From NCBI RefSeq assembly GCF_910587525.1, contig NZ_CAJULS010000072.1, positions 1 to 11,894 of the forward strand: a stretch of DNA of 11,894 bases, in the 5' to 3' direction. The stretch is from an uncultured Oscillibacter sp. GTDB taxonomy: Bacteria > Bacillota > Clostridia > Oscillospirales > Oscillospiraceae. Below, piece by piece: positions 6,091 through 11,894 of this stretch; positions within the stretch are counted from its first letter, which is position 1, and each line of letters opens with the position of its first letter. The position numbers and the translations under genes are program-made. Under the pieces are notes generated by a model that was not told the origin of the DNA, did not search any database, and saw only the letters and a list, made by a program, of their open reading frames with translations.

Positions 6091-6117
6091 GGGCCCCGCC
6101 GGAATCCGGCGGGGCCC
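6091..6117 (-). terminator. strong GC hairpin after valS, probable terminator
   Basis: GGGCCCCGCCGG and CCGGCGGGGCCC form a perfect 12-bp stem with a three-base loop, starting nine bases after the valS stop. On the - strand no T tract follows; on the + strand TATTTTT follows after a few bases but no + strand gene ends here. Its place directly after valS suggests a terminator or 3' stabiliser for that mRNA. Confidence 0.55.
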
Positions 6118-6126
6118 TTGGTATTT

Positions 6127-8763
6127 TTATGCCCGCATGGCCTTAGCGGACTCCTCCAGCTTGGCGATAAGCTCCTGGAATTTAGCAGCTTTTTCCCGCT
6201 CCACGTTCACCACTGCCTCCGGGGCCCGGGAGACAAACTTCTCGTTGGACAGCTTCTGCTCCACAATCCGCAGGCCGTTTTTGGCCTTTTCAATCTCCTT
6301 TTCGATCCGCGCAAGCTCCTCGGCCACATCCACCAGCTCGCTGAGAGGCAGGTACACCGTGGCGTTGTGAGTCACCACCGTCACCTGTCCGGCGGTGTCG
6401 GCGGGGGCCGCGTCGGCAAAGGTCACCCGGGAGGCATAGGCCAGCCGCTGAATGAAGTGCAGTCCCTGGGCATAGATGTCCGGCGTAGCAGTGACCAGCA
6501 GGGCCTCCGCTTTTTTGCTGGGGGGCACGTTCATCTCCGCCCGGCGGGCCCGGATGGCCTTGATGGTATCCATCACGGCCTCCATGGCGGCCTCCTCCGC
6601 CGGGAAGCTCAGCTCCTCCCGGTACTCCGGCCACCGGGAGGTCATGAGGAACTCGCCCTCATGGGGCAGGGCCTGGAAAATCTCCTCTGTGATGAAAGGC
6701 ATGAAGGGGTGCAGCAGCTTCAAAAGCTCCACCAGAACATAGCACAGGACGTTCTGGGCCGTCAGGCTGGCATCCCGGTCCTCACCGTTCAGCCGGGTCT
6801 TGGTGAGCTCGATATACCAGTCGCAGTAAGTGTCCCACAGGAAATCGTAAACCTTAGCGGAGGCCACGCCGATCTCGTAACTGTCCAGATTCTCCGTGAC
6901 CTCTTTCACCAGGGTGTTCAGCTTGGAGAGGACCCATCTGTCCTCCGGGGCCAGCCTGTCCGTCTCCGGCAGGGCACAGCTGTCAATAGTCAGGTTCATC
7001 ATCACAAACCGGCTGGCATTCCAGATCTTGTTGGCAAAATTCCGCATGGCCTCGCACTTCTCAGTATAGAAACGCATATCGTTTCCGGGGCTGTTGCCGG
7101 TGATGAGGTTGAAGCGCAGGGCGTCCGCGCCGTACTTCTCCGCCACCTCCAGTGGGTCGATGCCGTTGCCCAGGGACTTGGACATCTTCCGGCCCTTGTC
7201 ATCCCGCACCAGGCCGTGGATCAGAACCGTGCGGAAGGGAATCTTCTTCATCTGCTCGCAGCCGGAGAAGATCATCCGGGAGACCCAGAAGAAGATGATG
7301 TCGTAGCCGGTCACCATGACGGAGGTGGGGTAGTAGAAATCCAGATCCGCCGTCTTTTCCGGCCAGCCCAGGGTGGAGAAGGGCCACAGGGCGGAGCTGA
7401 ACCAGGTGTCCAGCACGTCGGGGTCCCGGGTCAGGTGCGCGCTGCCGCACTGTTCGCACTTCGTCGGGTCCTCCCGGCTGACGTTGATGTGCCCGCAGTC
7501 GTCGCAGTACCAGGCGGGAATCTGGTGGCCCCACCAGAGCTGGCGGGAGATGCACCAGTCGTGGACGTTCTCCATCCAGTTGGTGTAGGTCTTGCTGAAC
7601 CGCTCGGGGACGAACTTCACCTCGCCCTCCCGGACCACCCGGAGGGCTTCCTTGGCCAGGGGCTCCATCTTCACGAACCACTGGGCGGAGATCAGGGGCT
7701 CCACGTCGTTGTGGCAGCGGTAGCAGGTGCCCACGTTGTGGCTGTAGGGCTCGGTCTTCACCAGATACCCCTGCTCCTCCAAATCCTTCACGATGGCCTT
7801 CCGGCACTCATAGCGGTCCATCCCGTTGTAGGGCCCGCCGTTTTCGTTGATTTTCCCGTCGTCCCCGATGCAGCGGATGACCTCCAGGTTGTGCCGGAGG
7901 CCCACCTCGAAGTCGTTGGGGTCGTGGGCGGGGGTCATCTTCACCGCGCCGGTGCCGAAGCCCAGCTCCACGTACTCGTCCGCCACAATGGGGATCTCCC
8001 GGTTCATAATGGGCAGGATGCAGGTCTTGCCCACCAGATGCTTGAACCGCTCATCCTCTGGGTTCACGGCCACGCCGGTGTCGCCCATCATGGTTTCGGG
8101 CCGGGTGGTGGCGACAACGAGGTCGCCGGACCCGTCGGTGAGGGGATAGCGGATGTGCCAGAGGTGGCCGGGCTTGTCCTGGTACTCCACCTCCGCGTCG
8201 GAGAGGGCGGTGACGCAATGGGGGCACCAGTTGATAATGCGGCTGCCCTTGTAGATGAGGCCCTTGTCATAGAGCTCGCAGAAGGTCTCCCGGACGGCCT
8301 TGGAGCAGCCCTCGTCCATGGTAAAGCGGGACCGGGACCAGTCGCAGGACACACCCATCTTCTTTTGCTGCTGGACAATCCGGCCGCCGTACTTTTCCTT
8401 CCACTGCCAGACCCGCTGGAGGAACTTCTCCCTCCCCAGGTCGTAGCGGGTCAGGCCCTCCTTGGTCCGCAGCTCCTCCTCCACCTTGATCTGGGTGGCG
8501 ATGCCGGCGTGGTCCACGCCGGGGACCCAGAGGGCGGCGTAACCCTGCATCCGCTTGAAGCGGGTGAGGATGTCCTGGAGGGTGCAGTCCATGGCATGGC
8601 CCATGTGGAGCTGGCCCGTGACGTTGGGGGGCGGCATGACGATGGAAAAGGGTGTTTTCTTGGGGTCCGGGTCGCCCTTGAAGCAGTCACCCTTCTCCCA
8701 CATCTCATAGATGCGCCCCTCCACCTGCTGGGGCTCGTACACTTTCGGCAGTTCTTTTCTCAT
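6127..8763 (-). CDS. valS: valyl-tRNA synthetase
   Basis: This 878-residue class I synthetase charges tRNA-Val in the cytoplasm. The ATP-binding motifs are HMGH (53-56, in PPPNVTGQLHMGHAMD) and KMSKS (526-530). The editing domain that removes mischarged threonine begins near TTRPETMMGDTGVAVNP (219-235). Cys pairs CDDC (420-423) and CEQC (436-439) form a likely zinc site, and the C-terminal about 75 residues form the coiled-coil tRNA arm. The length matches the bacterial family. The ATG is preceded by AGGAGAG at good spacing. No T-box lies directly before it; one stands about 2.1 kb upstream, beyond two YcxB-like genes. I see no clear promoter in the 48 bases before the gene, so it is probably read from upstream. 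Confidence 0.98.
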   Translation of the reverse strand: MRKELPKVYEPQQVEGRIYEMWEKGDCFKGDPDPKKTPFSIVMPPPNVTGQLHMGHAMDCTLQDILTRFKRMQGYAALWVPGVDHAGIATQIKVEEELRTKEGLTRYDLGREKFLQRVWQWKEKYGGRIVQQQKKMGVSCDWSRSRFTMDEGCSKAVRETFCELYDKGLIYKGSRIINWCPHCVTALSDAEVEYQDKPGHLWHIRYPLTDGSGDLVVATTRPETMMGDTGVAVNPEDERFKHLVGKTCILPIMNREIPIVADEYVELGFGTGAVKMTPAHDPNDFEVGLRHNLEVIRCIGDDGKINENGGPYNGMDRYECRKAIVKDLEEQGYLVKTEPYSHNVGTCYRCHNDVEPLISAQWFVKMEPLAKEALRVVREGEVKFVPERFSKTYTNWMENVHDWCISRQLWWGHQIPAWYCDDCGHINVSREDPTKCEQCGSAHLTRDPDVLDTWFSSALWPFSTLGWPEKTADLDFYYPTSVMVTGYDIIFFWVSRMIFSGCEQMKKIPFRTVLIHGLVRDDKGRKMSKSLGNGIDPLEVAEKYGADALRFNLITGNSPGNDMRFYTEKCEAMRNFANKIWNASRFVMMNLTIDSCALPETDRLAPEDRWVLSKLNTLVKEVTENLDSYEIGVASAKVYDFLWDTYCDWYIELTKTRLNGEDRDASLTAQNVLCYVLVELLKLLHPFMPFITEEIFQALPHEGEFLMTSRWPEYREELSFPAEEAAMEAVMDTIKAIRARRAEMNVPPSKKAEALLVTATPDIYAQGLHFIQRLAYASRVTFADAAPADTAGQVTVVTHNATVYLPLSELVDVAEELARIEKEIEKAKNGLRIVEQKLSNEKFVSRAPEAVVNVEREKAAKFQELIAKLEESAKAMRA

Positions 8764-8811
8764 GTTGACTCTCCTATCCTAAGCATTGTTGTTTTGCAGT
8801 ATAGACTATTT

Positions 8812-9471
8812 TCAACGAGCCGGACTAACCGGCAGTACCGGCGTTCCCGTCCGCTCCTGCCAGAGGGCCGGGAGGTCCTCCGGCGCACCTTTGGTGAAGG
8901 AACGCTTGGGGAGAATATAGATCTGGGAACGCGGCAGGACCAAGTAATAGTGCCCGGCATCCTCCCAGAGCTGTTCCAGCATCCCGTAGTCATAGCGGTG
9001 GTCGCTCTGGGCATCGTGGAGCCAGCAGCCCTCCCCGTTAAACCGGCAGCTGCGCAGCCCCAAAGCGGCCCGGGCCCGGTACCGCTTCCAGGCCCTTTTC
9101 GCCCATCTGGGGTAGGGCGGGGACATAGGGTCCGAGGGCGATTCGGCATTTTTCCGCAGCTGCCAGAGACACAGTACGCCAAAGACAACGACCAGCACTC
9201 CGCCCAAGGGCGTAGTCAGACAGAGGTTCAGAAACCATATTGCCGCTCCAGTCCCCTCCAAACACATACTCTGTCCCTGCCAGAGGCTGTTGAAGATACA
9301 CAACGGCCCCATCACAATAAAAAACCAGCTGCAAAAACGGCCCGCCGCCAGCATAGGCTTAGGGGGAGGCGCGTCCGGCGACGGCTCCCCCGGCCTCTTT
9401 CGCATGCAGCCATGCCAGAAAGCCGCGAAATCCCCAATAATGTAGTCCTCCAGACGGATCTCAAATTCCAT
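8812..9471 (-). CDS. YcxB-like membrane protein (intact copy)
   Basis: This is a 219-residue protein with two membrane segments at about 43-65 and 77-106, a positively charged linker, and a C-terminal soluble domain with YDYGMLEQLWEDAGHYYLVL and SQIYILPKRSFTKG, features of the YcxB-like family (a domain of unknown function). I prefer the ATG at 9469-9471 over the GTG two codons earlier, because GGAGG lies seven bases before the ATG and only one base before the GTG. The start MEFEIR also matches that of the broken paralogue upstream (MEFEVR). It lies between that paralogue and valS on the same strand and probably shares their T-box-controlled transcript. Its function, and why it should follow valine supply, are unknown. 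Confidence 0.75.
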   Translation of the reverse strand: MEFEIRLEDYIIGDFAAFWHGCMRKRPGEPSPDAPPPKPMLAAGRFCSWFFIVMGPLCIFNSLWQGQSMCLEGTGAAIWFLNLCLTTPLGGVLVVVFGVLCLWQLRKNAESPSDPMSPPYPRWAKRAWKRYRARAALGLRSCRFNGEGCWLHDAQSDHRYDYGMLEQLWEDAGHYYLVLPRSQIYILPKRSFTKGAPEDLPALWQERTGTPVLPVSPAR

Positions 9472-9607
9472 AGGCACACCTCCGGATGTCCTCTGCTTAC
9501 TTGATAAACTCCACCGGATAGCCGGTTTTCTGCTGTAAAAAGCTTCGAAACGCCTCCGGGCTCCCCTGGGTGAAACCGGTGTAAGCAGTCAAGCAAAATG
9601 GGCCAAA

Positions 9608-9660
9608 TTTCGCTAGAAAGTATACCAGGTTTGGGTGGGGTTTCGCCACAAAGTATACCA
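9608..9660. repeat. 20-bp direct repeats at the right end of the IS21 relic
   Basis: TTTCGCTAGAAAGTATACCA (9608-9627) and TTTCGCCACAAAGTATACCA (9641-9660) differ at two positions and start 33 bp apart. Repeated subterminal transposase sites are usual in IS21. On the - strand each contains TGGTATACT, an extended -10-like sequence pointing toward the intact YcxB-like gene and valS. Confidence 0.75.
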
Positions 9661-10290
9661 GCGGAAAAAGTTAGTTAGTAATGGACTGTGGTGCTCCAGT
9701 CTGTAGCTGGAGCCGGACGTGCTAATAATCCCGTAGCGGTGGATGAGGCGGTCGAGGATAGCGACAGCCATGGCAGATCCACACCAGGTCTGTGCCGGTG
9801 AAAGGCCGGCTCTGTTCCTGCGCGTACTTGTACCGCGGCCGGGACAGCACGAACGCCGCCACATACACCCCAGTCTGCCCACCATCTACATTTGGCAGTA
9901 CCTTCTGCCCAAAATCCACCTGTATCTGCTGCCTCATCGGCAGCTCCGGCACCGCCTTATATTTTCGCGGCGCTACGCTCTTTTTCAGCCCGTACTCCTC
10001 CCGGAGCAGCTTCACATACCGGGATACCGTCCGCCCGCTCACCTCTTCCCGGTTGTGTTCCCCCAGCCAGTCTCATACCTAGGCCGCTGTCAGGTCTGGA
10101 AATTCACGCAGCCACTCCAAAATCTGTGCCTGCTACTTGTCCAGGTACTGTATCCGGCAGACAGTGCTGCACATTCCCCCGTACTCGTCTACCGGCATTT
10201 CCAAATACCGTTTTACTGTTTTGCAGTTGATTCCAAGCCGCTGCGCCACTTCCCGCTGGCTGAACCCCGCCGAACGAAATTGAGTGTTAC
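9613..10290 (-). pseudogene. istA-istB fusion remnant of the IS21 element
   Basis: From about 10277 down the - strand encodes the IstA helix-turn-helix (SAGFSQREVAQRLGINCKTV), then SGRTVSRYVKLLREEYGLKK and a catalytic-core Asp in IQVDFGQ. The frame is broken near its start and carries three stops: TAG at 10133-10135, TAG at 10079-10081 and TGA at 10073-10075. After LVWICH (about 9777) the sequence changes to AVAILDRLIHRYGIIS and SYRLEHH in another frame, which is the C-terminus of the IstB ATPase. Neither product can be functional. At least one stop sits where family members have Gln in a TAAQVYDW-like motif, suggesting C-to-T decay. Confidence 0.75.
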
Positions 10291-10327
10291 CTCATTGTAT
10301 CAGATGGCGGCCTTCGGCTTCCATTCA

Positions 10328-10349
10328 GTGGCGAAAATTGGTACACTTT
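10328..10349. repeat. inverted copy of the IS21 subterminal repeat at the other end
   Basis: GTGGCGAAA and TGGTACACTTT here are the inverted counterparts of the TTTCGCCAC and AAAGTATACCA parts at 9608-9660, in permuted order, as expected if each IS end carries offset tandem copies. Confidence 0.6.
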
Positions 10350-10832
10350 ATCTTTCCATTTACAATTGGCCTTTTTCAGGACGTAGGCCCAAGCTTCAGA
10401 GATGAAGAGAAAATAATAAGCGTCATCCTCCAGCAGGTCCCTCAGGACAGAGTAATGGTAACGGCAGGCGCTGACCGGCGTCTGATACCGAAAATCCTCC
10501 GGCGAGATGTAAAATACCAGCGCCGCCCCCTTGTCTGGCCAGCGGGCCCAGATATCGTCCGCCGCCTGCTCCTCCCGCTTTTGATCCTTCCGGGCCGCGG
10601 CGACCAGGGCCGCCAGAACGATCACCAGCAGCACCAGAGCCCAGAAAGTCATCCCCTGAAAAAACCAGCACAACAGGCCCAACGCCGCCGGAATTTCCTC
10701 CACTGCCAGCCAGGCACGCCACCGTATCCGAATCCGGTTTCCCCGCCTCCGGCGTCAGACTGAGACCATGGCGGCCACGGTCTCCCGGGGATAGGCCGTC
10801 CGCACCTCAAATTCCATTTTGGTTCCCCCAGC

Positions 10833-10864
10833 AAAAAACGCCCCGAGCCTTTCGGCTCAGGGCG
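10833..10864 (-). terminator. T-box regulatory terminator
   Basis: On the - strand CGCCC-T-GAGCC pairs with GGCTC-G-GGGCG around a GAAA-type loop, and six T follow (10833-10838). It competes with the antiterminator that contains the T-box sequence just upstream. The first gene's ATG stands 15 bases after the T run. Confidence 0.88.
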
Positions 10865-11089
10865 AACAGAAGTCCGTGGTACCACCTGAATTCGCGCCCG
10901 CAGGGCGCGCGCTTACGGGCGCTTCACGCCCTCTCCCGATAACGGGGGACACCGCCGCGGCCTACTCTCCATTCAGCCGCGATGCTCCGGGACGACTTCT
11001 CCGGGGGCCTCTCAGGAGCTTGCACCGTCCGCTCCCTCTCTTCGCTTCCGCCCACCGGGTACTGCTTCCCCTCTCCGCAGTTTTATGTT
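10833..11089 (-). promoter_or_regulatory. T-box leader riboswitch, valine type
   Basis: Read on the - strand, the leader has a long stem I whose upper helix pairs CCGGTGGGC with GCCCCCGG around the specifier region. The 5' side carries AGTA and the 3' side GAA, the usual S-turn, directly followed by GTCGTC (10991-10996), a valine specifier codon. Further down come GAATGGAGAGTAGG (stem III region), the T-box AGGTGGTACCACGG (10874-10887) and a terminator. The T-box bulge TGGT would pair with an ACCA tRNA end, that is discriminator A as in tRNA-Val. Uncharged tRNA-Val would favour the antiterminator. The genes behind it are a broken YcxB-like gene, an intact one, and valS. Confidence 0.9.
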
Positions 11090-11095
11090 TTTGTC

Positions 11096-11124
11096 AGTAT
11101 AATATATCCGGTTCCGATTGTCAA
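11096..11124 (-). promoter_or_regulatory. promoter of the T-box / YcxB-like / valS transcript
   Basis: On the - strand a perfect TTGACA (11119-11124) and TATACT (11096-11101) are separated by 17 bases. Transcription would start near 11089 and enter the T-box. Foreign DNA begins only about 30 bp upstream of the -35 box, so the promoter core is intact but any upstream elements have been replaced. Confidence 0.85.
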
Positions 11125-11153
11125 GCACCCCAGCAAAATGATCTCCACCCAAT

Positions 11154-11321
11154 TGTAGAAGTACAATGTAGGAGTACAATAGATATTGGACAGTAGAAGA
11201 AAAAAGTAGAAGGATGCAGGCAAACCGGTTAAAGTTGAGTTACCACACACCAACCAGACCGAAAGGAGCCACATCCTTCATGAGCAAGAGTATAACACAG
11301 GACATGACCTACAGGCAATCC
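11154..11321 (+). mobile_element. 5' end of an insertion sequence, truncated
   Basis: The ATG at 11280, after AAAGGAG, begins MSKSITQDMTYRQS. From memory this is the characteristic start of a helix-turn-helix, DDE-type transposase common in gut Clostridia (continuing there as L-x-KYAEKYG). Here the transposase sequence stops after 14 codons and recombinase sequence takes over at 11322. The tandem repeats at 11155-11180 would then be at or near the IS end. Upstream, GAAGGATG and CATCCTTC form a long-range 8-bp inverted pair around the start. The assignment depends on a short motif that I recall but could not check. Confidence 0.5.
11155..11180. repeat. tandem 13-bp repeat with embedded dyad
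   Basis: GTAGAAGTACAAT and GTAGGAGTACAAT follow one another without gap, differing at one position. With the preceding bases the first copy forms ATTGTA-GAAG-TACAAT, a 6-bp dyad. It could be the terminal repeat of the inserted element or an operator. It lies between the divergent T-box promoter and the chimeric recombinase gene. Confidence 0.6.
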
Positions 11322-11819
11322 ATGAAAGTTCCTTACAGCGAGAATATCCTGCGGGGGCGCGTGTTCTGCGCCAACTGCGGCAAGAACCTTCACCGGCAGA
11401 GAAACCACGGGCGGTACTTCTACCGCTGTATCTCCAATGACCGCACGGGAGAGGGGTCCTGCACCGGCGGCATTATCCATTTACCGGAGCCGGGTTTATT
11501 TGACGCGATTTTGACCATCATCCGGCAGAAGGCCGAGGTTGTGATGGGCGAGGCCCTGCGGATGAAACGCTGTGACAACAAGATTGCCGCGCAGAAGGCC
11601 CAAGTGGACCAGGAGATTGCCGAGCTGGAGCGGCAGATGGAACGCTGTACCAGCATGGCCGACAAGCTGGCTGCGGTGGACAAGGACACGACCCTCTCCG
11701 CCCTGCTGGTGGAGCAGTTAATTGAGCGGGTTACGGTGAACGGACCCGATGATGTTTCCGTCAAGTTTTCCTTTGAAAGCGGTTTTGAGCGTGTGATGGA
11801 GGTGCTGGGAAATGAGTAA
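11280..11819 (+). CDS. chimeric, N-terminally truncated large serine recombinase
   Basis: From VPYSENILRGRVFC on, the product is the C-terminal half of a large serine recombinase (TnpX/TndX group). It has the zinc beta-ribbon with CANC, YFYRC and GSC cysteines, a shortened coiled coil (AQVDQEIAELERQMERC) and the end ALLVEQLIERVTVNGPDDVS followed by FSFESGFERVMEVL. The catalytic resolvase domain with the nucleophile Ser and the central recombinase domain are absent, so it cannot cut DNA. Its first 14 residues appear to come from a transposase start. It ends in an ATGAGTAA overlap with the next recombinase gene, so co-translation is likely. It may be a dead fragment, or it may still bind att DNA or the partner recombinase. 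Confidence 0.65.
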   Translation: MSKSITQDMTYRQSMKVPYSENILRGRVFCANCGKNLHRQRNHGRYFYRCISNDRTGEGSCTGGIIHLPEPGLFDAILTIIRQKAEVVMGEALRMKRCDNKIAAQKAQVDQEIAELERQMERCTSMADKLAAVDKDTTLSALLVEQLIERVTVNGPDDVSVKFSFESGFERVMEVLGNE

Positions 11820-11894
11820 CAGCCCGATCACCTATGTGATTGCCCTCTATATCCGCCTCTCCACCGAGGACAGCAAGGTGGGCAGCTTCAGCAT
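11812..11894 (+). CDS. large serine recombinase, N-terminal start only
   Basis: The ATG at 11812 has GGAGG nine bases upstream. The visible residues MSNSPITYVIALYIRLSTED begin a serine recombinase resolvase domain (the ALYIRLSTED strand precedes the catalytic region), and the gene runs off the right edge. Overlapping recombinase genes of this kind occur in integrative elements of Clostridia, so the window's right end probably lies in such an element. Whether this second copy is complete cannot be seen. Confidence 0.75.
   Translation, partial: MSNSPITYVIALYIRLSTEDSKVGSFS

Larger units (their letters stand above)
9580..10364 (-). mobile_element. internally deleted IS21-family element
   Basis: Both ends begin TGTAA (reading inward), followed by repeats typical of IS21 termini built from a TTTCGCCAC part and an AAAGTRTACCA part. 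Between the ends lie a decayed 5' half of istA and the last about 30 codons of istB, joined near 9776; roughly 1.5-2 kb of a full element is missing. Element ends are set by where the interrupted YcxB-like reading frame resumes, accurate to a few bases. I could not make out a clear target duplication. The relic cannot move by itself. Confidence 0.75.
9497..10817 (-). pseudogene. YcxB-like membrane protein gene broken by a stop codon and an IS21 relic
   Basis: Translation starts at ATG 10815-10817 (MEFEVRTAYPRETVAAMVSV) and meets TGA at 10755-10757. The same frame then continues with a membrane segment (MTFWALVLLVIVLAALVAAA) and the family's C-terminal motif YHYSVLRDLLEDDAYYFLF to AYVLKKA. There it is cut by the IS21 relic. 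The missing end, GFTQGSPEAFRSFLQQKTGY and PVEFIK, is found on the far side of the relic and stops at 9497. Joined, it aligns over its length with the intact paralogue (compare YILPKRSFTKGAPEDLPALW). It was therefore a full gene directly behind the T-box and has two independent lesions. The TGA could be a former CGA. Confidence 0.8.

Noticed and set aside
8764..8811. T-box or separate promoter directly before valS
   Set aside because: Only 48 bases are available; TATACT is present but no -35 at proper spacing, and no T-box sequence. The T-box is at 10833-11089.
6118..9504. Very long open frame on the + strand (over 1100 codons)
   Set aside because: It lies antisense to valS and the YcxB-like gene; its translation is low-complexity Gly/Val/His/Leu text without domains, a by-product of GC-rich codon use on the other strand.
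9608..9660. Start of a CRISPR-like array from the 20-bp repeats
   Set aside because: There are only two direct copies with a 13-bp gap, and the inverted counterpart is at the other IS end, which fits IS21 termini.
9613..9885. A 90-residue protein over the IS21 right end
   Set aside because: Its first half is an out-of-frame reading of istA; only the AVAILDRLIHRYG segment is real IstB sequence, left behind by the deletion.
10819..11196. + strand open frame across the T-box
   Set aside because: It is the complement of a structured leader with specifier, T-box and terminator; the GC-rich stems keep frames open by chance.

Overview
The window reads as chromosomal DNA from a GC-rich, endospore-forming Firmicute, most likely a gut Oscillospiraceae (Flavonifractor/Oscillibacter type). 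Four sporulation genes, a T-box leader, Gram-positive style ribosome binding sites, a GAAC-N4-GTTC LexA box and several Clostridia-type mobile remnants point that way. The lineage is inferred from gene content; no database was searched.

Left part (1-1660): the last 29 codons of sigG, an AT-rich spacer, an IS5-family (IS427-like) insertion whose transposase has decayed, and a non-coding stretch with a REP-like inverted repeat. Next comes an SOS-type operon (1572-3916, + strand): a near-consensus promoter with a perfect LexA box in its spacer and a second, imperfect box at the start site. It is followed by a 34-codon membrane peptide, a radical SAM protein with a helix-hairpin-helix and a C-terminal clamp-binding-like QLSLF motif, and its usual partner of the DUF4130/TIGR03915 family.

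Middle part (3804-5961, - strand): the complete spoIIA operon, spoIIAA (anti-anti-sigma), spoIIAB (anti-sigma kinase) and sigF. Its last gene overlaps the SOS operon tail to tail by 113 bp. Upstream are a terminator-like hairpin, a sigma-H-like promoter with a Spo0A box, and a Cys-rich DUF3795 gene.

Right part (6091-11124, - strand): one ancestral transcription unit with a promoter, a valine-type T-box leader (GUC specifier, UGGU T-box), two tandem YcxB-like membrane protein genes and valS. The first YcxB-like gene is destroyed by a nonsense codon and by an internally deleted IS21 relic (5' istA joined to 3' istB). valS is therefore about 2.1 kb from its T-box, with IS debris between. Just upstream of the T-box promoter begins foreign DNA (about 11154 to the right edge): tandem 13-bp repeats, the 5' end of a transposase fused to the C-terminal half of a large serine recombinase, and the start of a second serine recombinase that runs off the window.

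No CRISPR array, rRNA or tRNA was seen.
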